NCBI RefSeq assembly: GCF_000255705.1
Contig: NZ_JH636444.1
Location: 417,304-481,303, forward strand
DNA: 64,000 nucleotides
Reading direction: 5' to 3'
Origin: Zavarzinella formosa DSM 19928
GTDB taxonomy: Bacteria; Planctomycetota; Planctomycetia; Gemmatales; Gemmataceae
Under the pieces are notes generated by a model, which worked only from the letters and a program-made list of their open reading frames with translations, ran no database searches and was not told the DNA's origin. The translations under genes and the position numbers were made by a program. Below, one piece after another: positions 35,056-43,708 of the stretch (positions are counted from its first letter, which is position 1; each line of letters begins with the position of its first letter).

Positions 35056-36819
35056 TTATCTCCAGTAGTAATGCCACGAGTAGGCTTGCTCGGCACTTTG
35101 CCCCGGAGTCAGTTTTGCCGTCCAAGTCACGCGGCCGACACCGTTGAAATGTCCCCACCAGACCGGCCACGGGTAGTAGCTCCACCAGTCCGGCCGACCG
35201 ATGTGATGTGTTCCGTCATCGTCTTCCAACAGGTTGACCATCTCGGCCTTGGCCCCCTCGCCGGCCTTGTCCACATTGCCGAGGACGTAACGGGTGACTT
35301 CCACCTCGATTGGCTTGCCGCTTTGGTTGGTCAGTTCGATGGAACTGGCAATGTCGATTCTCCAGAAGGCGTCCCCGTTGAACGTGGCGGCGTTCGGAGT
35401 CCGCTTGCTTTCTTTGTCGTTCTTTTTCACCCGCACATCCACGGCCGTGGTCAGCGTCAGGTCCACGCTGCCATTCTTCGAGACATAGGTCATCATGCCC
35501 TGCGAAAGCACCTTGCCGTCGCGGAGGATCAAGGCCGGAGCGGTCGTGAGCGGTTGTTGCCCGCCGTTCATCAGGCGAATTTTGTGCAACACCTTCGGGG
35601 CATTCATCAGTTTGAGAAGTTCGGCCGTTTGCGGATTGTTCACTTGTCGGCGCAGTTCGAGCGGGGGAGCGTATGGGACATCAAGGGTGTAAATGTCCTT
35701 GTATTCAAGGTTGTGCTGCGAGACCGGCAGCACCATTCGTTGCCCCTTGGCGAGCGTGACGTTTTTCACGGTGAACACAAACAGATCTTCGCTCTGGTTG
35801 CCTTTGGCTTCGATTTCCGGTCCGAGATCGACCGGAGCCGCCCCGCCTCCGCCGGGCGGGGTGCGGCTTTTGCGCACTTCGCCGCCACGGGCCACTTGCG
35901 TCATCATCGAATTGCTCAGGGCAAATTGCGTCGAGGCATCCGTCTGGAAATAAGTGGAGAGTTGAGCCACCGCCTGACTGAGGGCGATCGGGTCGGTGGT
36001 GTCTTTGAAATAGAACGACGGAACACCGACGACGAGGTTGATGGTGGCGTCTTTCAGATCAGTCAACTCGTTCAACAAGGTGGCCTGCAATTTGACGACC
36101 GCCTTGCCCTTGGCATCCAGTTCGATGCGATAACCGGGAATCCAGCGGATGCCCTTTTGCACATAGGCCATGCCGACCTCGGCCGTGTTCGCCGGTGGTT
36201 GCCCGCCCCAATCCAGCTTCATCGTCAGTAGATTGCGAAATTCCTCGTCGCTCACTTTGGTGTCGTACTTGCCGACGAATTTCACATCGGTGAGTTGCTC
36301 CACCGGGACAGCCCGAGTGCCTTCGATGGTTTTCAGGAGCAGAATGTTTCCCTTCATGGGGACATGCTCCACCCCAGTCGGCGGCAGGGTGGCATCCAGT
36401 TCCTCAGCCGAACGTGTCAAAAATCGCACGATGGTGGCCTGGTAGGAGGGTTTGGTCCCTTCCGTGACGATCACCTCGGCCCCGGCGTTGGCCTCGATCA
36501 ATTCCCGCAGTGTCATCGCCGTTCGTTCAACCTTGACCCGGCGACGACCGGCCGTGACGGATTGCAAGGTCGCTTTCTTGTCGAGGCTATACGGCCAGAA
36601 TGTTCCCAGCACGGGTGTTGGCAGCAGATCCAACAACACATTTCCCGAGGAATCGACGGGCATGGTTCCCTGATGGACGACATACGCATGACCGTCCTTG
36701 AAAACGGTCACTTCCTTGACCGGCATTTTGGCGAGGGCGCCCAGCGGCGCGGCTGGTTCGGCATGGCCGGCGCCACATGCGAGCAACAAGATCAGAACGG
36801 CCAGCCGGGTGGGTTTCAA
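35056..36819 (-). CDS. Secreted DUF4139-like protein
   Basis: A 587-residue exported protein with a signal peptide (LAVLILLLACGAGHA) reached only if the TTG at 36819 is the start; GAGG stands 7 bases before it, and there is no ATG until about residue 32. The middle part resembles the DUF4139 domain (KGIRWIPGYRIEL, KLQATLLNELTDLKDATINLVVGVP, LPVSQHNLEYKDIYTLDVP). A Gly-rich break near residue 325 and an aromatic C-terminus (DWWSYYPWPVWWGHF) are distinctive. Function is unknown. It is followed by a hairpin and then the FHA-pseudokinase gene. Confidence 0.75.
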   Translation of the reverse strand: MKPTRLAVLILLLACGAGHAEPAAPLGALAKMPVKEVTVFKDGHAYVVHQGTMPVDSSGNVLLDLLPTPVLGTFWPYSLDKKATLQSVTAGRRRVKVERTAMTLRELIEANAGAEVIVTEGTKPSYQATIVRFLTRSAEELDATLPPTGVEHVPMKGNILLLKTIEGTRAVPVEQLTDVKFVGKYDTKVSDEEFRNLLTMKLDWGGQPPANTAEVGMAYVQKGIRWIPGYRIELDAKGKAVVKLQATLLNELTDLKDATINLVVGVPSFYFKDTTDPIALSQAVAQLSTYFQTDASTQFALSNSMMTQVARGGEVRKSRTPPGGGGAAPVDLGPEIEAKGNQSEDLFVFTVKNVTLAKGQRMVLPVSQHNLEYKDIYTLDVPYAPPLELRRQVNNPQTAELLKLMNAPKVLHKIRLMNGGQQPLTTAPALILRDGKVLSQGMMTYVSKNGSVDLTLTTAVDVRVKKNDKESKRTPNAATFNGDAFWRIDIASSIELTNQSGKPIEVEVTRYVLGNVDKAGEGAKAEMVNLLEDDDGTHHIGRPDWWSYYPWPVWWGHFNGVGRVTWTAKLTPGQSAEQAYSWHYYWR

Positions 36820-36967
36820 GGGACACCTCGCAATCGATGCGGAAGAGGATCAGAATGCCGAAAGTATAACCTCCTTGTTCGGCGACCGGCGCAACACTTC
36901 GGTAACGGCGGCCAGCGATCCGTTCGTAGAATCACGCTTTCAGAGATGAGAAGGAGAAGCAAGGGGT

Positions 36968-37519
36968 ATGGATCAAGCAACTGTCATTGAAGAAACCCGT
37001 CGTTGGATTCAATCCATCGTGATCGGTTTGAACTTGTGCCCGTTCGCCCGGCGTGTTTTCAACGACAATACGATTCGGTATGTCGTCAGCGAGGCCACCG
37101 ATGAACAAAGCCTGTTGACGGATCTGGCGACCGAGATGAACAACCTCGCCACCGTTCCGAGAACGGAGGTCGAGACCACCGTGCTGATCCACCCGGCCGT
37201 GTTTCATGATTTCCTGGATTACAACGATTTCCTGGATCCAGCCGAGCATTTGCTCGAAACACTCGGCCATGAGGGCGTCTTGCAACTGGCGAGTTTCCAC
37301 CCTCAATACCAATTTGGCGGCACCAAGCCGGACGACGTGGAAAACCATACCAACCGATCCCCATATCCGATGCTACACCTCCTCCGGGAAGAGAGCATCA
37401 CAGAGATTGCCGATGATCAGGAGGCGTTGGAAGCGATTCCCGAACGCAATATCGAAACGCTCCGAAAACTTGGCCGCGAGGCGATCTTGGAGAAATTGCG
37501 AGAGATCACCATCCGATGA
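36968..37519 (+). CDS. DUF1415-family protein
   Basis: A 183-residue protein of the DUF1415 family, of unknown function. Conserved segments are visible: GLNLCPFARRVF near the N-terminus (Cys at about 25), ASFHPQYQFGGT, and NRSPYPMLHLLREESI. The Cys, the FHP His and the paired Asn-Arg suggest a metal or ligand site. The start has a strong purine-rich site (AGAAGGAGAAGCAAGGGG). It stands alone between divergent and co-directional neighbours. Confidence 0.88.
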   Translation: MDQATVIEETRRWIQSIVIGLNLCPFARRVFNDNTIRYVVSEATDEQSLLTDLATEMNNLATVPRTEVETTVLIHPAVFHDFLDYNDFLDPAEHLLETLGHEGVLQLASFHPQYQFGGTKPDDVENHTNRSPYPMLHLLREESITEIADDQEALEAIPERNIETLRKLGREAILEKLREITIR

Positions 37520-37701
37520 TGGTGTGGGCGTGATTATTTTCGCGGTGGTGTCTGTCTCGGTCACTCGCTTCGGAGCGAAGGAGCGCAATCATCAATACTG
37601 CCGCGCATCAACAACGCCTGAGAAGCCAGAACCATTATGTTGATTGACGGGAGATTCTTGCTGTGTTGTAATCATTTCACCTGTCTCGCAGCGAGTCGCT
37701 C

Positions 37702-40218
37702 ATGCCCGCACCCATATCCCGCCGTGATGTTTTGGCCGCCGGGGCCGCGCTGGTGGCAACTGATTTGACGGCATTGCCTTGGTCGGGACGACCTCTCGGT
37801 AGTTTGGTTCCTTTGAAGACACCGGAGGTGCTGCCGATTCCTCCTGGAGCGTTCCGGCGGTTGGGTCAGGGTCGGGCGAGGATGCGGAGCAGCATCAGCG
37901 GGTATCGTGTTCACGCCGGCACATCGTTCGCCGTCACGGCAACACGGGATGAGATCTGGGTATGGGACGCCGCCAAGGCGCGCGTCCTGAGCCGGTTCAA
38001 ATTCCCGGATGAAATCGACCCGTCCGGGGGGCGGCTGACTGATGTCGGCACGCTGGTCATCTTGGGGCGGGGTAGCGGCAAAGGGGAAAAGATCTCGTTT
38101 AGTGAATTTGCCCTGCCGGGCGGTGAGCTTGTCGCCCGAGGCCGGCCGGACCGGATCGACAATTATGATGAGGTGATCTTTTCAGCCGATGGAAAACGGG
38201 CGCTGGTGGCCCGAACCGGGGCGGTCACGTTGTTTGAACTTCGCGACGCGAAGAAAATCTGGACGGTCGAGATATCCAATGCCCGGCTCTGCGGGTTGGG
38301 CTTCGTCCCAAAAACGGACTGGGTGACGGTGGCCGTGGGTGACACGGTGAAAGTGCTGCACGCAACTGATGGCCGGGAGGTAGCCACATTCGCGGATCAT
38401 GCCGAAAAGAAAGCCGTCGATGCTCCGTCTGCTTCTGAGCCGGTGATGGCCGTTCATCTGTCACCCGCCGGGGATTGGCTGCTCGCTGTTCATGGGGATG
38501 ATGACACCTGTCAGATCGCGGTTTGGGATTTGAAGACGCGCAAGAAACGAATAGCGGTTCCGTTTCGCGGCACCATCGTGCATGTGACAGCCGACGGAAG
38601 GACAATTCTCAAGCTGGCCGACCATAAGATCGATACGTTCGAGGTTGCCAGCGGCAAAATCACCCGGTCAATCCCCGTGCCGCGAGGGTCTGAATTCGGG
38701 GCGATTGCCGACGGCAAGACTCTGGTCTGCGACTCCGGGGACACGCTGGCGATCATGGATGCCGTCACCGGCGCCGACTTGCCGGTTAATACGGACCCGC
38801 CGGACTTGCCGACTGATTTGGAATTCCGCGGCCCGAACCGCCTCATTGGCCGGTTGAACACATGGGGCGGTTGGGTGGATTGGGATTTGAAGACTGGTGA
38901 GTCAAAACTCATCCGGCCGGCTTCAACCATTGGCATGGTCCCAATGGCCATTGGCAGGGATGGAAAACACTTCATTTACCGGGATGACAAGAACCACCAT
39001 CGGTTCCGGGCCGATGGCGCTCGGGCGGCGATGACGCCAATCGTCAAAGAGGCTGTCGAAGACCGTGAGGCGAAGAAAATCTTCGCCGCCGACCACGGAG
39101 TGGGTATCGCCGCTTATGTCGAGGGAGATCAATTGGTGCGTCACGACTTCGCCACCGGCGAGCATCGGGTGCTCCGCAGGGGGGCGGGGCAACGGGCGTG
39201 GGGTGGTTTGGTGGCGTCGTGGAATCAATTCCTTGCTTTCATGCTGTCGGAAAATGACTCTGATGCGGGAATACTGGAAGTGTGGGATGTGGCGGCGGGC
39301 GTTCGACTAAGAAAATTTGAGCGGAACGACTCGTCTCGCCAGATCGCCATCGGCCCCGGCGGGGCATTCGTGGCAGTTGTCGGCGAGGACCGTGGGAGGG
39401 ATTCGGGTGATCGGCGCGGCGAACCGCCCAATTATTTGCTCGTTTTTTCCACATTGACAGGCAAGCCGATCATCCAATCGAAAATTCAAAAAGAGGGAGG
39501 GGCCTGCCATTTCTCGCCCGATGGCCGCCTGATGGCTTGCCAACAGAAAAACACGCTTGCCATATGGGATTTGCATGGGGCGGGAGTGCGGCAGACATTG
39601 GCGATGGACGAAGTGAATTCGGTCGCGTTCTCGCCGGATAGCAAGACGCTTGCGACAAGCGTCCCCGGCGCTCCTGTGTTTCTTTGGAATCTGCACGCAT
39701 TGCCCGGCGACACTCGCCCGCCAGACGAGGCCGCCGTTCTCCGGGCTTGGGAGGCAATGGCCGGGAACAAGTGTGACGAGGCATTCGCGGCCGTGCGACT
39801 CCTGGCCGCGTTCCCGGCCAGATCGTTGCCATTGTTAAAGGAAAAAATTTCCCCGGATATTGGCCCGGACATCGCCCGGATGAAGGCGTTGTTTGCGGAC
39901 TTGGATCATGACCAATACCGCCGCCGGGAAGCCGCCAGCCGTGAACTGGCGACTCACGGGCCGGCCGCCCAAGCCATCGCCCGCGAAGAAATGCGCCGAC
40001 CCAAGAGTCAGGAACATCTTGTCCGACTGGAACGGCTGGTCGAGGCCGAGCATCAGAAAACACCCGCCGACTTGCGGGCGATCCGCGCTGTCGAAGTGGC
40101 CGAAGTGGCCGCCACCCCGGCCGCCGATGCGTTGCTTGCCCATTGGGCGACCGGTTTCCGAGGGGCCTTGCTAACGGCCGAGGCCAAAGCCGCGTTGGTC
40201 CGCCGGACATCGGAATAA
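37702..40218 (+). CDS. Exported WD40-like repeat protein
   Basis: An 838-residue protein. The N-terminus has a twin-arginine motif (SRRDVLAAGAALVATD), suggesting Tat export or a simple anchor. Residues about 60-670 are blades of a propeller, typical repeats ending in VWDLKTRK, VWDVAAG, AIWDLHG, with the tail of a WD-type core (SVAFSPDSKTLATS). The C-terminal 150 residues are helical (ISPDIGPDIARMKALFADLDHD), of a type often fused to WD40 repeats in planctomycetes. The start ATG at 37702 has only a weak ribosome site. The target is unknown. A 273-base gap follows that holds no clear gene. Confidence 0.8.
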   Translation: MPAPISRRDVLAAGAALVATDLTALPWSGRPLGSLVPLKTPEVLPIPPGAFRRLGQGRARMRSSISGYRVHAGTSFAVTATRDEIWVWDAAKARVLSRFKFPDEIDPSGGRLTDVGTLVILGRGSGKGEKISFSEFALPGGELVARGRPDRIDNYDEVIFSADGKRALVARTGAVTLFELRDAKKIWTVEISNARLCGLGFVPKTDWVTVAVGDTVKVLHATDGREVATFADHAEKKAVDAPSASEPVMAVHLSPAGDWLLAVHGDDDTCQIAVWDLKTRKKRIAVPFRGTIVHVTADGRTILKLADHKIDTFEVASGKITRSIPVPRGSEFGAIADGKTLVCDSGDTLAIMDAVTGADLPVNTDPPDLPTDLEFRGPNRLIGRLNTWGGWVDWDLKTGESKLIRPASTIGMVPMAIGRDGKHFIYRDDKNHHRFRADGARAAMTPIVKEAVEDREAKKIFAADHGVGIAAYVEGDQLVRHDFATGEHRVLRRGAGQRAWGGLVASWNQFLAFMLSENDSDAGILEVWDVAAGVRLRKFERNDSSRQIAIGPGGAFVAVVGEDRGRDSGDRRGEPPNYLLVFSTLTGKPIIQSKIQKEGGACHFSPDGRLMACQQKNTLAIWDLHGAGVRQTLAMDEVNSVAFSPDSKTLATSVPGAPVFLWNLHALPGDTRPPDEAAVLRAWEAMAGNKCDEAFAAVRLLAAFPARSLPLLKEKISPDIGPDIARMKALFADLDHDQYRRREAASRELATHGPAAQAIAREEMRRPKSQEHLVRLERLVEAEHQKTPADLRAIRAVEVAEVAATPAADALLAHWATGFRGALLTAEAKAALVRRTSE

Positions 40219-40491
40219 GACGGATTCTGGCTCTTTTCGCCAGCCAAAAGCACAACAACACGACACGATCTGTTTGAACTGTCGCTTCGGCTGTTTTCAT
40301 TTTGAGTGTGGCAACGAAATCAGGACAGACGATCTTGGGGATGTTCGGGAGCCACCATACAATGACAACGGTTGTGAATCGTCTGTTTTTCCGCAGCCAA
40401 CACGCCTGATCCCTCCGAGTTTTTCACTTGTTCAGATTCTCAACCCGCCCCATTGGTTCGTGAAAGACCTCCCCCACCGGTGATCCATTCG

Positions 40492-41889
40492 ATGAGCAAT
40501 ATTCTCTCCCAACGCTGGCTCCTCGACCGCCGCCACTTCCTTCGCGGAGCCGGGGCCGCCGTGGCGTTGCCGCTGTTGGATGCCATGAGCCCTCTGCGGG
40601 CCGCGCCGACCGCCTCCGACCGGCCGCGCCGCAGCGTGTTTGTCTACATCCCGAATGGCGTTAACGGCATGGCTTGGCAGGTCACCAAGCCCGGCCGCGA
40701 GTATGCCCTGTCGGCATCGCTGAAACCGCTGGAGAAACACCGTGACGACTTCACCGTGTTCAGCGGGCTTCACCACCCGAACGGGCTTGGGCAAGCCCAC
40801 GTTTGTGCCGACACTTGGCTTACCGGGGCCAAGATCGACGCCCAAGGCGCCCGCAAATACGAGAACAGCGTCTCGTGCGACCAACTGATGGCTGAAGTCA
40901 CCGGGCCACACACCCGGTTTCCATCGCTTGAACTCTCAATTAGTTCCGGAACCGGACAGCCCGGCAATTCAACGACGCTGGCCTTCTCCCGAGATGGCAT
41001 CCCGCTTCCGGCCGAGGATAATCCTCGGCATGTCTTTGACCGTTTGTTCGGGGTGGAGAAGGGGGGGGCCGAAGCCCAGCGTGCCCGCCTCGCCAAGCGA
41101 CGGAGCGTCCTCGACGCCGTTCACGATGACGCCAAATCGCTTCGTCGCGACTTGGGCGCCGACGACCGTAACAAACTGGATGAATATCTGCATTCGATCC
41201 GTGAGGTGGAACAACGAGCGGCCCGGCTTGACGCCTGGCTGAACGTCCCGAAGCCGGTGGTGGACAAATCCTTGGCCGCTCCGTTCCAACGTGACGTGTC
41301 CAAGGCCCAGGCGGGCGAATATTGGCGAACGATGTTCGACTTGATCGTTCTCGCTTTGCGAACGGACATGACTCGCGTGGTGACTTACATGAACGGGAGC
41401 GAGGGGAACGGCCTCGCCATCCCGGAGATTGGCATCACGCAGGCCCGGCACAACTTGTCACACCACAACGGCGATCCGGTGATTCTCGACCGCCTCGCCA
41501 AAAGCGATGCCTTCCTCATGCGGATGTTCGCCGGTTTCCTTGACCGGCTCCGCGAGGTTCAAGATGGTGGCGAACCATTGCTTGATCGCACAATGGTTCT
41601 GTTCGGCAGCGGCATGAGTTATGGCCACAGCCATGCGAACAGCAACCTGCCGATTTTGCTGGCCGGCGGCCGGGGATTGGGACTCAAGCACGGGCGGCAC
41701 ATCGACTACAACTTCCCGAAGGGAACCAACTACTCGCTCACCTACGGCGAGTGGCAATCTCTTTGCGGCAGGCCGAAGGATGACAAGGCCCGCCTCAGCA
41801 ATGTGATGCTGACGATGTTGCAAAAAATGGACGTGCGAACGGAGAAGTTTGTTGACAGTGTCGGGCCGGTCTCGGAGGTTTTGGCGTGA
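40492..41889 (+). CDS. Exported DUF1552-family protein
   Basis: A 465-residue protein of the DUF1552 family. It has a twin-arginine signal (LDRRHFLRGAGAAVALPLLDAM). Typical family segments follow: VFVYIPNGVNGMAW, DFTVFSGLHHPNG, and FGSGMSYGHSHANSNLPILLAGG near the C-terminus, which resembles an alkaline phosphatase-like fold. DUF1552 genes are usually paired with DUF1592-type cytochrome genes in planctomycetes, and here the partner lies two genes downstream. I use the ATG at 40492; an alternate TTG frame start lies at 40453. The stop overlaps the next start by four bases. Confidence 0.9.
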   Translation: MSNILSQRWLLDRRHFLRGAGAAVALPLLDAMSPLRAAPTASDRPRRSVFVYIPNGVNGMAWQVTKPGREYALSASLKPLEKHRDDFTVFSGLHHPNGLGQAHVCADTWLTGAKIDAQGARKYENSVSCDQLMAEVTGPHTRFPSLELSISSGTGQPGNSTTLAFSRDGIPLPAEDNPRHVFDRLFGVEKGGAEAQRARLAKRRSVLDAVHDDAKSLRRDLGADDRNKLDEYLHSIREVEQRAARLDAWLNVPKPVVDKSLAAPFQRDVSKAQAGEYWRTMFDLIVLALRTDMTRVVTYMNGSEGNGLAIPEIGITQARHNLSHHNGDPVILDRLAKSDAFLMRMFAGFLDRLREVQDGGEPLLDRTMVLFGSGMSYGHSHANSNLPILLAGGRGLGLKHGRHIDYNFPKGTNYSLTYGEWQSLCGRPKDDKARLSNVMLTMLQKMDVRTEKFVDSVGPVSEVLA

Positions 41890-43688
41890 CCCGGCTTTTC
41901 CTCGTTGCCGTCGTGTTCGCCTTGCCGTTTGCTCGCCTCTTTGCAGACGATGTCCCAAAGGCAGACCCACGATATCCGTTCCGTACTGATTCGGCCAACC
42001 CCAATCGGCCTTGGTTTCAACCCAAGCCCGGCGAGTTCCCTCCAGCCGGATCGGCTCACCGGATTGATGGCGAATTGGTGACTGCGGACTTTGTCCACCG
42101 CACCGGCCAGTTTCGCACGGCTGACACCGGCGAGTTAAAGGATTTCATCCTGCCGCCTTACGGGGCGATTCGTCACTTAAACACCGATGCCGACCTCCGA
42201 GACGTGCCGCTTGGCACATTCGGCCGATTCTTCCTGCACCCGGATTCGCAAGGCAATTTCACCCGGCTTGCCGTCTGGAAGGATCAATTCACTGCCGATA
42301 CGGCCGATGGTATCACTTACCGGCTGGATGAGGCGAAACCCGGCGAAGGCAAGTTATTTGCCACTCGTCATGCCGCCAGCGATCTTGGCAAGACAACGCT
42401 GATGGTCAGCGACACAACGCGGGTCTGGAAGGGGGGCAAACGTGCCAAACTCGCCGACCTTGTGATCGGCGACGAATTGCTTGTCAACCGCACGGGCGTC
42501 ACCAAAACCGATCCTGGCCATTGCACCGATGTGTGGGCCGGGGTTGATACACACAAGCTTGTCACTGAAAAACAACGGCAGACACATGCCGTTTTTCTCA
42601 AGGCACGCGGTCTGGCCGGGTGGGTTGACCGGACTGAGGGCCGGACACTTACCATCACGCTGTTCGGCGGGGACCGGGCCGAGTTTGAAAAGATGTGGCT
42701 GAAGGATTTTGCCATTGGCCGTGATCCGCATGTTGTCGTCACAAACGACGAACTCCGCACATGGAACCCGCCGGTGGATCATGAGCGGGGCAAAATCATC
42801 GAGGTTCAACGTGACACGGAAGATGGCTACGGCCGCGGCGGGGTCCGGTTGCGGGTGACAGTCAACTTCATGCTTGAGGGCTTCCGCAGGAGACGGGTCT
42901 TGCGGGTGTTTGCCGGGGGCTGGCCGCTGAAAGACCAGCCGTTTGGCGAACAACTTTTTCACTACGGCGCCCGCTCGTTGCCGACCGAACTCATGGAGTT
43001 GCCGCCGAAGGAATATCCCGGCCAGTTCCCGTTCCGCACTGATTATGGCAACGAGAATTTTCCGTGGTATCGACTCAAAGCCGGGGTGGCGCCGCCAGTA
43101 TATGCCGAGCATCAGGTGTTTGGCGAACTCGTGTCTGTCGATGTTGCCCGCCGAACGGGACAGTTTCGGGCTGACCGCTCCGATACGATGGTTGAGTTCT
43201 CACTGATCCCCGAGGGAAAAACTCGGTATCTCAACGCTGAGTGCGATTTGTCAGCCATCCCGGTGGGAACTCGTTGCCGGTTCAGCATGTATCAGGATGC
43301 CGCCGGAGCTTTCACCCAAGCCTGTCTCGTCACTGACGAATCCACTCATCTCATTGCCAATGGCGCTTTGTGGCGGGTCGAATCACTGCTCGATTCAGGG
43401 AAAATCTACGCTGCTCGTCAGCCCCCCGGCGTGAAAAACGATCAAGGTGATCCGGAACAACCGCCTGACATTGGCCGCGCCGAACTCCGGTTCAATCCGG
43501 AAACGCGGTTTTGGAAAGGTGACCGGCAAGTGACGGCCGGTGATCTCGCCGTCGGCGATTTGTTGCTGGTCAACGTCACCGGCGAAAGGCCCGGCCATCC
43601 GTCTCGTTGCACGGATGTCTGGATTGGCGCTGACACGCACAAGATGGTCATTGAACGGCAAGCCCGCAAAACGATGCCGAAACGATAG
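41886..43688 (+). CDS. Internally duplicated exported protein of unknown function
   Basis: A 600-residue protein with a GTG start that overlaps the DUF1552 stop (GTGA), and a signal peptide (LFLVAVVFALPFARLFA). Two halves are clear repeats of each other: residues about 25-230 and about 375-590. Shared marks include PFRTD…PW in each N-part, RTGQFR (twice), RxWKG…GDLxVGDxLLVNxTG, and CTDVWxGxDTHK at the end of each. A non-repeated stretch of about 140 residues joins them. No known domain is recognised. Being translationally coupled to DUF1552 and before the DUF1592 cytochrome, it is probably part of the same exported assembly. Confidence 0.78.
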   Translation: MTRLFLVAVVFALPFARLFADDVPKADPRYPFRTDSANPNRPWFQPKPGEFPPAGSAHRIDGELVTADFVHRTGQFRTADTGELKDFILPPYGAIRHLNTDADLRDVPLGTFGRFFLHPDSQGNFTRLAVWKDQFTADTADGITYRLDEAKPGEGKLFATRHAASDLGKTTLMVSDTTRVWKGGKRAKLADLVIGDELLVNRTGVTKTDPGHCTDVWAGVDTHKLVTEKQRQTHAVFLKARGLAGWVDRTEGRTLTITLFGGDRAEFEKMWLKDFAIGRDPHVVVTNDELRTWNPPVDHERGKIIEVQRDTEDGYGRGGVRLRVTVNFMLEGFRRRRVLRVFAGGWPLKDQPFGEQLFHYGARSLPTELMELPPKEYPGQFPFRTDYGNENFPWYRLKAGVAPPVYAEHQVFGELVSVDVARRTGQFRADRSDTMVEFSLIPEGKTRYLNAECDLSAIPVGTRCRFSMYQDAAGAFTQACLVTDESTHLIANGALWRVESLLDSGKIYAARQPPGVKNDQGDPEQPPDIGRAELRFNPETRFWKGDRQVTAGDLAVGDLLLVNVTGERPGHPSRCTDVWIGADTHKMVIERQARKTMPKR

Positions 43689-43708
43689 AACGCACAAAGG
43701 ATTTTTTG

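Noticed and set aside
37560-37590. Small stem CTTCG-gag-CGAAG in the 37.5-37.7 kb gap
   Set aside because: It is only 5 bp, has no T-run and could arise by chance.
40274-40483. Small plus-strand open frame of 69 codons in the gap before DUF1552
   Set aside because: No ribosome binding site, biased composition and no recognisable motif; it overlaps the likely upstream region of DUF1552.
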